64,000 nucleotides of DNA from Nitrospira sp. (GTDB taxonomy: Bacteria; Nitrospirota; Nitrospiria; Nitrospirales; Nitrospiraceae), in contig JAFEBH010000009.1 of the NCBI GenBank assembly GCA_018242765.1, positions 1 to 64,000 of the forward strand. The letters are read 5' to 3'. This document shows, in pieces, positions 27,714 to 37,571 of this stretch (the stretch's first letter is position 1; every line of letters begins with the position of its first letter). The position numbers and the translations under genes were made by a program. Below the pieces are notes generated by a model. It searched no databases. It was not told where the DNA came from and saw only the letters and a list, made by a program, of their open reading frames with translations.

Positions 27714-29483
27714 ATGAAGACATTACGAATTGCCATGGCACAAATGAATCCGACTGTCGGAGATCTGAACGGGAATGTTCATCGGATTCTGAGTTGGCTC
27801 CGTGAGGCCCAAAAAGCCAAGGTCGACCTGGTGGCTTTCCCTGAAATGGCGATTACGGGGTATCATCCGGAAGACCTTCTGCTGAAACCATGGTTTTTGA
27901 ATGAAAATAGACAGGCCTTGCAAGAAATCATTCCTGCCTGTCGCGGGCTGGTGGCCGTCGTGGGCTTTGTGGAGCAAGAGGAGAAGCGCGACGCGAACTC
28001 ATTGCTCCGCGTAGCTGATCACGGTGTCCTCTACAATGCAGCGGCGTTGATTGCTGATCGAAAGTTGGTCGGAAGCTATCGCAAGCAGGTTCTGGTGAAC
28101 CACGGGATCTTCAATGACAGTCGGTATTTTCAGCCAGGGCAACGACTCTCGTTACTCCGTGTCCATGGAGTACTGATCGGTGTGACTCTCTGTGAAGACC
28201 TAGAGTGTTCGAAAGGCCTTATCCGCAGGCAGGCCGAAGTTGGAGCTGAAGTCATCGTCAATATCAACGCCTCGCCTTTTCATCGTGTGAAAAGCCGTTC
28301 GAGAGAGCAGTTTTTGGCAGCTCGCGCGCGAGAAAATAGGGTGATTGTCACCTATACAAACATGGTCGGCGGTCAGGATGAGCTGGTATTCGATGGGAAC
28401 AGCGTGATGTTCGACAGATCCGGAACGGTTCTGGCTCGCGGTGCTGCGTTTCGAGAAGAGTTGGTGGTGGCCGATGTGAATCTGGATGTCGTTTCGTCCG
28501 GGCGTTCGACTCAGAGTCGGAAGGTTCGGGGCGCTGCAACCACCGAGACTGATAGTGATCGAATTTCGGTGAGGATGCCCACAAAACAGAAGACGCGGCC
28601 TCCAATCGAACGGAAAAAGACGAACCCGATGGAGGACATTGAAGAGATCTATTGGGCCTTGGTCATGGCGGTTCAGGACTATGTGAGGAAGAATGACTTT
28701 CCTCGGGTGGTGCTTGGGTTAAGCGGGGGGATTGATTCCGCATTAACAGCGGTAATTGCGGTGGATGCGCTTGGAGCTGATCGAGTGCGGGGGGTCTTTC
28801 TGCCGTCTCCCTACACATCGCAGGAGAGTGAGGCCGATGTCAGAGAGCTCGTACGGCGTTTGGGGATCACCTTGAGTGTCATCTCGATTACCCCTACGTT
28901 TGAATCCTATCGTCGCACGCTCGCTCCAATGTTCGGTGATCGACAAGCCGATGCGGCAGAGGAAAACCTCCAAGCGCGTATTCGCGGGACTCTGCTCATG
29001 GCTGTGTCGAACAAGTTTGGTGATCTGGTGCTGACGACCGGGAACAAGAGCGAGCTAAGCGTCGGGTATGCCACGCTCTATGGCGACATGGCCGGTGGTT
29101 TTGCCGTCATCAAAGATGTGCCGAAGACGATGGTCTACGCCCTGGCAACATTTCGGAACGGCCGGGATCCCTCGCCTGTGATCCCAAGACGGACGCTGGA
29201 TCGGCCTCCAAGCGCCGAGTTGCGACCGAACCAAAAGGATGAGGATTCTTTGCCCCCCTATTCTATCCTCGATCCCATTCTCCAGGCCTATGTTGAAGAG
29301 GATCGCTCTCCTGATGACATCATCAAAGCCGGATTCGATCGCGCTACGGTTGATCAGGTCGTCAAGATGGTTGATCGCAGCGAGTTCAAGCGCCATCAGG
29401 CACCTCTCGGCGTCAAGATTACGCCTCGCGCACTCGGTAAGGATCGACGGATGCCCATTACCAACGGATATCGGATGTCATAG
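27714..29483 (+). CDS. nadE: Glutamine-dependent NAD(+) synthase
   Basis: Final step of NAD synthesis (589 aa). The N-terminal nitrilase-like glutaminase domain has its Glu-Lys-Cys triad in FPEMAITGYHPEDLLL, SYRKQVLVNHG and VTLCEDLE; the C-terminal synthase domain has the ATP-binding SGGIDSALTAVIAVDA. A charged linker (about 255-305) joins the two. ATG 27714 with GGAGTGGA upstream is preferred to the TTG at 27699. The last residues NGYR are the family end. Confidence 0.95.
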   Translation: MKTLRIAMAQMNPTVGDLNGNVHRILSWLREAQKAKVDLVAFPEMAITGYHPEDLLLKPWFLNENRQALQEIIPACRGLVAVVGFVEQEEKRDANSLLRVADHGVLYNAAALIADRKLVGSYRKQVLVNHGIFNDSRYFQPGQRLSLLRVHGVLIGVTLCEDLECSKGLIRRQAEVGAEVIVNINASPFHRVKSRSREQFLAARARENRVIVTYTNMVGGQDELVFDGNSVMFDRSGTVLARGAAFREELVVADVNLDVVSSGRSTQSRKVRGAATTETDSDRISVRMPTKQKTRPPIERKKTNPMEDIEEIYWALVMAVQDYVRKNDFPRVVLGLSGGIDSALTAVIAVDALGADRVRGVFLPSPYTSQESEADVRELVRRLGITLSVISITPTFESYRRTLAPMFGDRQADAAEENLQARIRGTLLMAVSNKFGDLVLTTGNKSELSVGYATLYGDMAGGFAVIKDVPKTMVYALATFRNGRDPSPVIPRRTLDRPPSAELRPNQKDEDSLPPYSILDPILQAYVEEDRSPDDIIKAGFDRATVDQVVKMVDRSEFKRHQAPLGVKITPRALGKDRRMPITNGYRMS

Positions 29484-29670
29484 CGGTTTCCTCCTGCTCT
29501 TGCTGCCTTGTGTCCGCGCACCTTCCATGCGGGTGCGGATCGGGTGAGGGCTCCTTCACTGGGGGGCGAGCGTTTTCCCACTGGAGGTCTGGAGCCCCTA
29601 CCACTTGATCCAGTCTGGGCCTCGACACTGAGAGTCCCAGCGATGGTGCGGCCGTTTCATGATTTCTACA
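29484..29670. other. Intergenic stretch between nadE and the glnB promoter
   Basis: The 368 bases between nadE and glnB hold no convincing gene. An open frame at 29508-29837 has no recognisable domains, no good ribosome site and runs through the promoter at 29671. Nothing else is seen in the first 190 bases. Confidence 0.6.
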
Positions 29671-29699
29671 TTGAGCGCCAGCCATGGATAGGCTATGAT
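29671..29699 (+). promoter_or_regulatory. Sigma-70-type promoter of glnB-glnA
   Basis: TTGAGC (29671-29676), 17-base spacer, TATGAT (29694-29699). It is about 150 bases before glnB, leaving a long leader. A sigma-54 site would be expected for nitrogen control; the nearest string (29731-29746) lacks the -12 GC. Confidence 0.6.
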
Positions 29700-29824
29700 A
29701 ACCGCCCCAAAGTAAGGACGGTATGGAGACTGGCTACGGGCTTGGTCTGCCAAGCGCTGAGGTCTCTCAACTCGCTGGAGGGCGTTTCCAGAATGGCCCC
29801 TTCGGCACCTTGTACGGGGTATGA

Positions 29825-30190
<366 letters not shown>

Positions 30191-30249
30191 GGAGAATGAG
30201 ATCTGAGCGGTGAACGGTCATCGCGCGGGATCTCCAAAGGAGGACGGCA

Positions 30250-31659
30250 ATGAACGTGCGTGAGGTCTTGGAGTTCGCGAAGAAGCACAGAGTGCAGATG
30301 GTGGACCTGAAGTTCGTCGATCTGCCGGGTGTGTGGCAGCATATGACCATCCCTGTGAGCGAACTGACGGAAACCTTGTTCAAGGACGGATCCGGCCTTG
30401 ACGGATCGTCGATCCGTGGGTGGAAGGCGATTAACAACAGCGATTTGCTGGTGGTGCCTGATCCGGCAACGGCCTTCTTGGATCCGTTTACGGCGGTGCC
30501 CACGCTCAGTTTGACCGGCAATGTGGTAGATCCGATTTCTCGTGAAAACTATGAGCGAGATCCTCGGTTTATCGCACAAAAGGCAGAACGCTATCTCCAC
30601 AACACCAAAATCGGCGACAATTCATTCTGGGGACCAGAAGCTGAATTCTTCATTTTTGATCATGCGCGTTATGATCAGACGAGCCACAGCGGCTTCTACT
30701 ATCTCGATTCGGAAGAAGGCGCATGGAACATGGGGCAAGAGGGGATCAACCTCGGGGGGAAGATTCGACATAAGCAAGGATATTTCCCTGTGGCGCCGGC
30801 TGATACCCAACAAGATATTCGGAGCGAGATGGTCCTAGAAATGGAAAAGGTCGGCATCGAGGTGGAAAAACACCACCATGAGACGGCCTCGGCAGGCCAA
30901 GCCGAGATCGATATTCGTTTTGATTCGCTCCTGCGCACGGCGGATAAGATGATGACGTACAAATACATCGTCAAGAACGTCGCGCGTCGTCATGGGAAGA
31001 CGGTGACCTTCATGCCCAAGCCGCTGTTTGGCGACGCAGGATCTGGGATGCACACGCACCAGAGCATTTGGAAGGAGGGCAAGCCCCTCTTTGCCGGGAA
31101 AGACTATGCCGGGATTTCACAGCTCTGCCTGTATTATATCGGCGGTATCCTCAAGCATGCGCCGGCCCTGGCAGCCTTTACCAATCCGACGACGAACTCC
31201 TACAAGCGCATTACACCGGGATTTGAAGCGCCGGTGCTGTTGGCCTATTCCAGTCGGAACCGATCGGCGGGCGTCCGTATTCCGATGTATTCGCCGAGTC
31301 CTAAGGCGAAGCGAATCGAGGTGCGATTTCCAGATCCCTCCTGCAATCCGTATTTGGCATTTTCGGCGATGCTCATGGCGGGGCTGGACGGGATTCAGAA
31401 CAAGATCAACCCAGGCGAGCCAGCCGAAAAGGATCTGTACGACCTCGATCCGAAGGAAGCGGCCAGCATCCCCACCATGCCAGGGAGCTTGGATGAGGCC
31501 ATTAATAGTTTGGAGAAAGACTATCAGTTCCTTCTCAAGGGAGAGGTATTTACGGAAGATCTGATCGAAGCGTGGATCGGTTACAAGCGGAGCAAGGAGA
31601 TTGATCCAATGCGCCTGCGTCCGCATCCGTACGAGTTTTTCATGTATTACGACGTCTGA
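30250..31659 (+). CDS. glnA: Glutamine synthetase type I
   Basis: ATP-dependent synthesis of glutamine from glutamate and ammonia (469 aa, dodecameric GSI-beta type). DGSSIRGW, the catalytic [12 protein letters not shown] and the NRSAGVRIP loop are present. The adenylylation segment reads [12 protein letters not shown], so the target Tyr (E. coli 397) is conserved and control by GlnE is expected; two GlnE homologues lie at 46957-51054. Ribosome site AAAGGAGG. Convergent with the next gene. Confidence 0.97.
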   Translation: MNVREVLEFAKKHRVQMVDLKFVDLPGVWQHMTIPVSELTETLFKDGSGLDGSSIRGWKAINNSDLLVVPDPATAFLDPFTAVPTLSLTGNVVDPISRENYERDPRFIAQKAERYLHNTKIGDNSFWGPEAEFFIFDHARYDQTSHSGFYYLDSEEGAWNMGQEGINLGGKIRHKQGYFPVAPADTQQDIRSEMVLEMEKVGIEVEKHHHETASAGQAEIDIRFDSLLRTADKMMTYKYIVKNVARRHGKTVTFMPKPLFGDAGSGMHTHQSIWKEGKPLFAGKDYAGISQLCLYYIGGILKHAPALAAFTNPTTNSYKRITPGFEAPVLLAYSSRNRSAGVRIPMYSPSPKAKRIEVRFPDPSCNPYLAFSAMLMAGLDGIQNKINPGEPAEKDLYDLDPKEAASIPTMPGSLDEAINSLEKDYQFLLKGEVFTEDLIEAWIGYKRSKEIDPMRLRPHPYEFFMYYDV

Positions 31660-31706
31660 CACACGCCAATCATCGGCATGGGCGGGAGGCTCGGAACGGT
31701 CACGCG

Positions 31707-32096
31707 TTAGGGCTTCCCGCAGGCCGTCTGCGAAAGGGCAAGATTCGCACCCTGGGTGCCGATCGCCTGCCAATTGCCGTTTTCAATGTAGCCGGACCGT
31801 GACCGGCCGGAACCCATCTGGCGAGAAAACTCGATGACTTGGAGCGTTCGTACGCGTGCATTGGCACAGTCAAATTCCTTGAGCGTTTTCAGCGACAGAA
31901 AGCGTGTGGTGTTGTTCCACTTGAGATCGGTGAGTTGCCAGAGTGTCGCAAGCGCGCCTGTTCGCTGAACCTGTTCAGGGTCAAAGTAGATTGTCTCAAG
32001 CCCCGCTGGTTGGTCGTGTTTCTCGAGTGCCACCCATCCCGCAAAGACCGGTCCAGCAAAGCTAATCAGTAGGGTGGTCAGAAACAAATATCTCAT
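31707..32096 (-). CDS. Small secreted protein, surface-adhesin-E-like
   Basis: A 129-residue protein with a clear signal peptide (MRYLFLTTLLISFAGPVFAG, cleavage after Ala19). The mature part has WVALEKHD...IYFDPEQVQRTG...VWQLTDLK-type LWQLTDLKWNN, then a Cys pair (C at about 78 and 126) and the C-terminal GNWQAIGTQGANLALSQTAC. This resembles the surface-adhesin protein E family; real function here is unknown. It is alone on the minus strand, convergent with glnA. Confidence 0.72.
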   Translation of the reverse strand: MRYLFLTTLLISFAGPVFAGWVALEKHDQPAGLETIYFDPEQVQRTGALATLWQLTDLKWNNTTRFLSLKTLKEFDCANARVRTLQVIEFSRQMGSGRSRSGYIENGNWQAIGTQGANLALSQTACGKP

Positions 32097-32230
32097 GGAG
32101 CGGAACCCTTGGCATCAAACGCCTTGTCGAGTGAATGGGAGACGGGACGGACATACGTGGTCTTGGGTAGAAAAAGCAAGAACGAATTTTAAGAAGAGGT
32201 CAGTACGCTCGTCCCCGCATCACGGATTAC

Positions 32231-32259
32231 TTGAGCTGAAGACGCGCGTGCGCTATGCT
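32231..32259 (+). promoter_or_regulatory. Sigma-70-type promoter of the CBS-domain gene
   Basis: TTGAGC (32231-32236), 17-base spacer, TATGCT (32254-32259). A start near 32266 leaves a leader of about 20 bases with AGGAGG at 32274-32279 before the ATG at 32286. The -35 hexamer and spacing equal those before glnB. Confidence 0.65.
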
Positions 32260-32285
32260 CTTGGCTCTAACCCAGGAGGGCGCCA

Positions 32286-33047
32286 ATGCCGAAACGAGTT
32301 CGCACAGGGTTGACCCGAAGTGACATCCTCGATCGGTATGTCGAACGGTTTAAACAGCAGCTGATCAAATTCCAACCCTTTCTGTCACGCAAGCGAACCT
32401 CGGTTTTGATCGAGGATTTCGATGAGTCGGCTGAAGAGCTCATCGGGCAGGTGTTTGGCGCAGCATCGGATGAATCCGAAGCCTACTTCTTTGCAAAGTC
32501 CGGTGAATCCGCACTCTTGCCGGAAGAAGCACAGGAAAATGGGACGCACGATGTCGAGCGTGAGAGCCTCCACCAGCGTCGGCAAGTCCTGGAGAGTTGC
32601 CTGGCGGATCTTGAGTTGCGCCGCCGCCTGCAGGCGACGAGGACAGGCAAGGGGCTCGAGCAGATGCTCGTCGAAGACTATATGTCACATGATGTGCGGA
32701 GCATCCACAAGAACGCCACGATCAAACAAGCTGGGCAGCTGTTGAACAAGTACAAGGTCGGATCGCTGATCGTGGACGACGGGTCACGATATATCGGCAT
32801 CGTGACCGATTCAGATCTGACCCGGAAGGCGGTTGCCAAAGGGCTTGATCCAAACACGACGACGGTGGCCACCTGCATGAGTCGATCCATTGTCACTATT
32901 GAAGAGGACGAGTCCTTGTCCGAAGCAATGCGGCTCATGAAGAAACAGGGGATTCGACATCTTCCCGTGACTGCCGATGCGACCATGATCGGTGTGCTGT
33001 CCCTCTCCGATCTTCTCCGCGCGTTCGACGATCAACGTTCTGCCTAG
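32286..33047 (+). CDS. CBS-domain pair protein
   Basis: A 253-residue cytoplasmic protein. The N-terminal half (about 1-125) is a charged helical region without a recognised family; the C-terminal half holds two CBS domains (about 128-185, EDYMSHDVRSIHKNATIKQAG...GIVTDSDLTRKAV; and 192-248, CMSRSIVTIEEDESLSEAM...IGVLSLSDLLRAF). CBS pairs bind adenosyl ligands. No catalytic domain is attached, so a regulatory or energy-sensing role is inference. Confidence 0.88.
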   Translation: MPKRVRTGLTRSDILDRYVERFKQQLIKFQPFLSRKRTSVLIEDFDESAEELIGQVFGAASDESEAYFFAKSGESALLPEEAQENGTHDVERESLHQRRQVLESCLADLELRRRLQATRTGKGLEQMLVEDYMSHDVRSIHKNATIKQAGQLLNKYKVGSLIVDDGSRYIGIVTDSDLTRKAVAKGLDPNTTTVATCMSRSIVTIEEDESLSEAMRLMKKQGIRHLPVTADATMIGVLSLSDLLRAFDDQRSA

Positions 33048-33180
33048 CAGGATGCGGGAAAAAGCCGCCAGCGGCGTTCTTGCTCCGCTGAGAGGTTCAC
33101 TGTACGTCACAGGGTATACGCTACGTACCTTCGCTCACTGCGGCATTGCCTCACGCTTCGATATACGTAACGGCCACAGG
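33048..33180. repeat. Dispersed intergenic repeat, copy A
   Basis: The first 53 bases (33048-33100) match the reverse complement of 41092-41144 at 39 of 53 positions without gaps, beginning CAGGATGCGGGAAAAAG. The rest of the element is rich in ACGT motifs (33103, 33122, 33164). It begins on the last base behind the CBS gene's stop, so it may act as its 3' end or terminator. The right boundary is a guess. Confidence 0.6.
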
Positions 33181-33505
33181 GGGGGGCGATCTGAGTTTTT
33201 CGTGGTTGCGGGTGGGGGTCTGTGCACTGCATGTGAAGTGGGCTGCATCTGTTCTCTCTGTCCATTCAGGTTCTTCCCCGAGTCATTTCTACGAGCGGGC
33301 CGTTTCTGCGGGAGCCTCCCGTTGATTCGCTGATTGATTGGGTATCAGTGTAGCAAAAACAGTCCACTCTGTGGGGAACTCCCTACACCGGTGGTCTGAT
33401 TCATCTCGGTAAGCCATTGAAATTATGAATAGGCCATGAAATCCATCGAGGCTCCGTTCTTGCTTAAGTAGTCTACGTAGTCATTGAGCTGAAGGTGTTC
33501 CACTA
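33181..33505. other. Gene-free stretch before the TPR gene
   Basis: No gene, RNA or clear promoter is recognised in these 325 bases. It starts with a G run (33180-33186) and includes a T/C-rich tract around 33250-33290. Confidence 0.5.
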
Positions 33506-34060
33506 ATGAACAGAGGTGTCGACATGGATCAACAAATGTCCCCTTGGGAGTTCTATGAACGTGGATTGGTGCTCAAGCAGGTGCGCATGTTCTACCCCGC
33601 GATTGAGGATTTTCAAATCGCTGCCGGCGACACTCGCTATGCGGAGAAAGCCTATGTGCAGCTGGCCATGTGCTTAAAAGCCATTGGCCATGACGAAGAG
33701 GCGATCGTGGCATTTCGGCAGGCCGCCACGGCGCCGATGGTCTCATCGGTTGAACGATGCCATATTCTCTACCAACTGGGACACACCCTGGAGTCCTTAG
33801 GGCGTGATGCGGAGAGTCTGGAGGTCTATGGCTGCATTTGCAACAGTGACCCGGAGTTTCTTGATGTGGCACAGCGGATTCAGCACTTGCGTTCGGGTAA
33901 AAATGGACGATTTTCATGGACACGGGGTCGGTGGAAGGCCTGGATGAAAGATGTGACGAGTCGTTGTCAGGCGGTGTTTCTGCATGATCCGACAGTTTTG
34001 AGCCAGACAGGCAGATGGGTTGGATCACATGCAGAACAGCCAGCGGGCAGGAGACGGTAG
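33506..34060 (+). CDS. TPR-repeat protein
   Basis: A 184-residue protein with three tetratricopeptide-like units: PWEFYERGLVLKQVRMFYPAIEDFQIA, AEKAYVQLAMCLKAIGHDEEAIVAFRQA and CHILYQLGHTLESLGRDAESLEVY (parts). The C-terminal 60 residues are basic and not TPR-like. ATG 33506 with GAAGGTG upstream; ATG 33524 (MDQQMSPW) is an alternative. TPR proteins are scaffolds; no partner is suggested by neighbours. Confidence 0.8.
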   Translation: MNRGVDMDQQMSPWEFYERGLVLKQVRMFYPAIEDFQIAAGDTRYAEKAYVQLAMCLKAIGHDEEAIVAFRQAATAPMVSSVERCHILYQLGHTLESLGRDAESLEVYGCICNSDPEFLDVAQRIQHLRSGKNGRFSWTRGRWKAWMKDVTSRCQAVFLHDPTVLSQTGRWVGSHAEQPAGRRR

Positions 34061-34511
34061 TCACGAACACATGCCGTGATGTCGGCGCGCCGGTCGGTTG
34101 ATGGAGTCCACCTTCCGTCGAGGGGTTGAGAATGGCGGGTGAGGGAGTTGTGTGCGATCTCCGTTCGTGAGAGTGCTGAGCGGTGAGGTTCCTTAGCCCG
34201 TCTGTACGGTGCAGATTTGTACCGTGACGGTTCTAAAAGGCAGGAGCCCAGAGGCCATTGGTCTCCTGAGTGTCCGGGTAACGGTAAGCCGGATCAGCCA
34301 TGAAGAATTTGGCCTAGCGATTCCTCAAGCGCTCATCTGCAGAATGCAGCGAGAACTTCTGCAGCTCCCTTATACTCTATGAACCTAACCAGACTTCCTT
34401 TGCCTGCCTAGGGTGCTAGGGGGATTACGCTTTGCCGGTACCGTGGCATTGGCAGGACTCCCTCCAATTCAGCAGTCTCATCAGTGAGGAAAAAGATGAG
34501 GCAGTTATTCA
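34061..34511. other. Gene-free stretch with small palindromes
   Basis: No gene is recognised. A perfect inverted repeat CTGCAGAA (34337-34344) with TTCTGCAG (34357-34364) and a 12-base spacer is the only clear structure. The stretch leads into a decayed region. Confidence 0.5.
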
Positions 34512-34554
34512 TCCCGATCGGGTACACGGCCCATCTTAATCCTGCCACCTACGG
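34512..34554 (+). repeat. 43-bp direct repeat, left copy
   Basis: Matches 35536-35578 at 37 of 43 positions with no gaps; both begin TCCCGATCGGGTACAC. In this copy the ATG used by the ABC-F gene in the right copy is CTG, so it has no start codon. The 3' part can fold as CCTGCC-ACCTAC-GGCAGG (34541-34558). Confidence 0.75.
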
Positions 34555-34572
34555 CAGGAAATCAATCCCCTT

Positions 34573-34778
34573 TCACCCGGCGCCGTAGGCGCGGGAGACC
34601 GTCGTATCGGTCACGCCCATATCATTGACACGCAGATCGCTCGTGGTGGGCAGCAGACCCAATCCGTAGAGCTCACAGGCCACATGTCGGGGCGCGGTGA
34701 TTCGTCGGCGGCCTGTACCGGGCCAGTCATGCACACCGTGCCCATCCCCAATCCAAGCACGAGGACGAAGCGGGTCAT
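34573..34778 (-). pseudogene. Frameshifted remnant of an outer-membrane beta-barrel protein
   Basis: The gene starts well: AGGAG seven bases before the ATG at 34778, then a signal peptide (MTRFVLVLGLGMGTVC...VQAADE). That frame ends at 34611 after 55 codons with an unlikely tail. In the next frame the DNA between about 34700 and 34573 encodes ACELYGLGLLPTTSDLRVND and TDTTVSRAYGAG, the pattern of the first strands of small outer-membrane barrels, then stops at 34573. One indel near 34690-34705 would join the two. The barrel is also cut after about 45 mature residues. Confidence 0.65.
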
Positions 34779-34827
34779 CGGGACTCTCCTGTCAGCGTCT
34801 GTATCGCTAGGCGTCTGGGTTCATGTG

Positions 34828-35336
34828 TCAGTACGTCAGTACGTAGACCGCGCCGGCGTCGCTGGCGCTGTTGTCAGCCTGGTTGCCGCCCACGCCGGTG
34901 GTGTTGCTGTCTTCGCCGCCGGCGCGGACGGCGAGGGTGTCACCGCTGAGGGCGACGGCGTAAAAACCGTCCGCAGGATTGGGGTTGGAGGCTTTGATGT
35001 AGGCTTCTTGGGCTAGGTAATTGACGGTGATGGTGTAGGTCTGTGGGCTACTGCCGTCGGTGAGCACGACGGTGATGGTGTTACTGCCTGGCGTGAGGCT
35101 GCTGGTATTGACTGCCATGGTGGTGTAGCTGGTGGTGCCGGTGTTGAAGGCCGGATTGAGCGTGCCCGCCAAGAGGACCAGTGCGGTGAGCGAGGTCGTG
35201 CTGCTTCCGCCACCCCCGCTAGAGGGCGCGCTGCCGGTGCCTCCGTCGAAATGATTGTCTGACAGCCGATCAGGCCCAGAGCAACCGTCAGCACGAGCAG
35301 AGTGGCGAGAGCACGGAGACGAATCATGAGGCGCAT
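34828..35336 (-). pseudogene. Frameshifted lipoprotein with cadherin-like and FG-GAP segments
   Basis: ATG at 35336 with CTGGAGAAAG upstream starts a lipoprotein signal ([20 protein letters not shown] then GLIGC lipobox). About ten codons later that frame becomes nonsense, while the frame shifted by one reads [16 protein letters not shown], a cadherin-like beta-sandwich ([28 protein letters not shown]) and one FG-GAP-like unit ([20 protein letters not shown]) down to 34828. A one-base indel near 35250-35275 explains this. Family members normally have several FG-GAP units, so the 3' end is probably also lost. Confidence 0.7.
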
Positions 35337-35535
35337 CGCTTTCTCCAGAAGAAGTGATAGGTGCACAATCATGAATACATGAGGGTACCCAGGGCGGCTG
35401 CATGGAGACCTGGTGTTGTATCGGCACCGCCCCAAAAACTAAAGTCGGCGAGGACTCAGCAGGAAGCGGCTAGTTATCGTGGTGCCCACCATCCTTGAAG
35501 CAGGTGGGCTGCGAAGAAATACTCCCGTTGCAGGC

Positions 35536-35578
35536 TCCCGATCGGGTACACTGCCTATCGTAATTATGCCACCAACGG
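35536..35578 (+). repeat. 43-bp direct repeat, right copy
   Basis: Partner of 34512-34554 (37 of 43 identical). It contains the ATG (35566) and the first four codons of the ABC-F gene. The two copies bracket the pair of decayed minus-strand genes. Confidence 0.75.
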
Positions 35579-37395
35579 TCTTACTCAGTTGTGAGTCGCT
35601 TGCGAAAAGCTATGGGGTGAAACCGTTATTCACCAACTTTTCGATCGGATTGTGCGACGGGGATCATGTCGGACTGATCGGGCCGAATGGTTCTGGAAAA
35701 TCGACGCTGCTCAAAATTCTCGCCGGATTTGAGGAACCAGACAGCGGTACCCGTTCTGTGCGCCGACAGCTCCGGATCGGCTATGTGCCGCAGGAACCTT
35801 CATTTGCCGAGCAGCACTCAGTCGAAGATGCACTGGCCCAAGTGCTTTTCGATGAGGGGCTGGACCCCCATGAGCAGGGTGGCCGCATCGCCAGAGCCCT
35901 GAGTCTCGGCGGGTTTGTCCGTACTGATCAATGCGTCTCGACACTGTCCGGCGGATGGAAGAAGCGACTGGCGATTGTACGGTCGCTGATGCTGGAGCCG
36001 GATGTGCTGCTTTTGGACGAGCCGACCAACCATCTGGACGTCGAAGGCATTCTCTGGCTCGAAGATCTCCTAAAAGCCGAGCCCCATGCCTTCATCGCTA
36101 TCAGTCACGACCGGCGATTCTTGGAAGCGGTGACCACGCGGATTTGGGAATTGAATCGTCAATACCCCAGTGGTCTTTTCGAGGCGAAGGGACGGTACAG
36201 CGAATTCTTAGAACAGCGTGACGCGGCACTCCAGGCGCAGGCCGACTATCAAGCCTCGCTGGCCAATAGAGTTCGGCGGGAGGTGGAATGGCTGCGGAGA
36301 GGTCCTAAAGCCAGGACGACCAAAGCCAAGGCTCGGATCGACCAGGCCGGGCGGATGATTGATGAGCTCACTGAGTTCGAATCTCGGCAGTCGAAGGCAC
36401 CGGCTGGAATTGATTTCACCGCCTCAGGACGCCGGTCCAAGAAACTGATCGAGGTGAATGGTCTTGAGAAGACACTGGGCGCGCAACCGATTGTGTGTAA
36501 TCTCGATTTGCAGGTAGGGCCTGGTGAGCGGATCGGGCTGCTTGGGCCGAACGGGAGCGGGAAGTCAACGCTGCTGAAGTTGCTGGCTGGAACCTTGATG
36601 CCCGATGCCGGCACGATCACCCGTGCCGAGCGCCTGAGGGTTGTGACATTCGAGCAACATCGCGAGTCGCTCGATCAGCAGGCCACGTTGCGACGAGCAT
36701 TGGCTCCTGCCGGTGGGGATGCCGTGGTCTATCAGGACCGATCCGTGCACCTCGTGTCCTGGGCCAAGCGGTTTCTCTTCCGGCCAGAGCAGCTGGATTT
36801 GCCGGTTTCTCGCCTGTCAGGCGGCGAGCAAGCGAGGCTCCTGATCGCGCGTCTGATGCTGCAGCCAGCCGACCTCTTGATTCTGGATGAGCCGACCAAC
36901 GATTTGGACATTCCAACACTTGATGTGCTGGAAGATAGTCTGCTTGAATTCACCGGGGCATTGATTCTTGTGACCCATGACCGGTGGTTGTTGGATCGCG
37001 TTTCCACCAGGATGCTTGCGCTCGATGGCATGGGGAAGGCCGAGTGGTTCGCTGACTATGCCCAATGGGAAGCCTCACAGGCGAGAAAAGCGATCGAGGC
37101 GAACACGTTGCCGACCGCAAAAGGACGAGCGAACCACGCTGGACCATCCAAACGGAAAGGGCTGTCGTACAAAGAGCAAAAGGAATGGGACCAGATCGAA
37201 GCCGCGATCTTGAAAGCTGAAGAAAGGGTGACGACTTCCCAAGCCGCGGCCAATGACCCAGCCATTGCCTCGTCCGCAGCCGAACTGCAAGCGCGATACG
37301 CAGTGCTCCACGCTGCTCAGGCGGACGTTGAACGGCTCTACGCCAGATGGGCCGAACTGGATGCAAAACGTGCCCAAGCGATCGGCAGCACGTAA
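35566..37395 (+). CDS. uup: ABC-F family ATPase, Uup-like
   Basis: Soluble duplicated ABC ATPase (609 aa) acting on ribosomes or DNA structures. First cassette: GPNGSGKSTLLKIL, LSGGWKKRLAIVRSL, LLLDEPTNHLD; second: GPNGSGKSTLLKLL, LSGGEQARLLIARLM, LILDEPTNDLD. The C-terminal 85 residues form a charged coiled coil (SYKEQKEWDQIEAAILKAEE), as in Uup rather than EttA. The start is uncertain: ATG 35566 lacks a ribosome site; a GTG at 35479 is in frame but adds residues unlike the family. Confidence 0.9.
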   Translation: MPPTVLLSCESLAKSYGVKPLFTNFSIGLCDGDHVGLIGPNGSGKSTLLKILAGFEEPDSGTRSVRRQLRIGYVPQEPSFAEQHSVEDALAQVLFDEGLDPHEQGGRIARALSLGGFVRTDQCVSTLSGGWKKRLAIVRSLMLEPDVLLLDEPTNHLDVEGILWLEDLLKAEPHAFIAISHDRRFLEAVTTRIWELNRQYPSGLFEAKGRYSEFLEQRDAALQAQADYQASLANRVRREVEWLRRGPKARTTKAKARIDQAGRMIDELTEFESRQSKAPAGIDFTASGRRSKKLIEVNGLEKTLGAQPIVCNLDLQVGPGERIGLLGPNGSGKSTLLKLLAGTLMPDAGTITRAERLRVVTFEQHRESLDQQATLRRALAPAGGDAVVYQDRSVHLVSWAKRFLFRPEQLDLPVSRLSGGEQARLLIARLMLQPADLLILDEPTNDLDIPTLDVLEDSLLEFTGALILVTHDRWLLDRVSTRMLALDGMGKAEWFADYAQWEASQARKAIEANTLPTAKGRANHAGPSKRKGLSYKEQKEWDQIEAAILKAEERVTTSQAAANDPAIASSAAELQARYAVLHAAQADVERLYARWAELDAKRAQAIGST

Positions 37396-37571
37396 TCGTA
37401 AAGTCAGAAAAACATTATGAAATACAACTCGTTCGTGCTGTGCACGAAGTATAGGTCCCAATTTGTGTAACGTTATGTATCAAAAACGAAGAGTGTCCCC
37501 CTCTAGTTTCTCTCGATCTTTGAAGGTCGTATAGACCAGTTCTTCTCATTGGGTCGGAGGAATGTCCATTT

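Noticed and set aside
29731..29746. Possible sigma-54 site before glnB (TGGCTACGGGCTTGGT)
   Set aside because: The -24 GG is present and the spacing fits, but the -12 dinucleotide is GG instead of GC, and a good sigma-70-type promoter lies just upstream.
34684..35016. 110-codon Gly/Val-rich frame on the plus strand
   Set aside because: Antisense to the Gly/Asn-rich FG-GAP part of the decayed lipoprotein; the composition follows from that.
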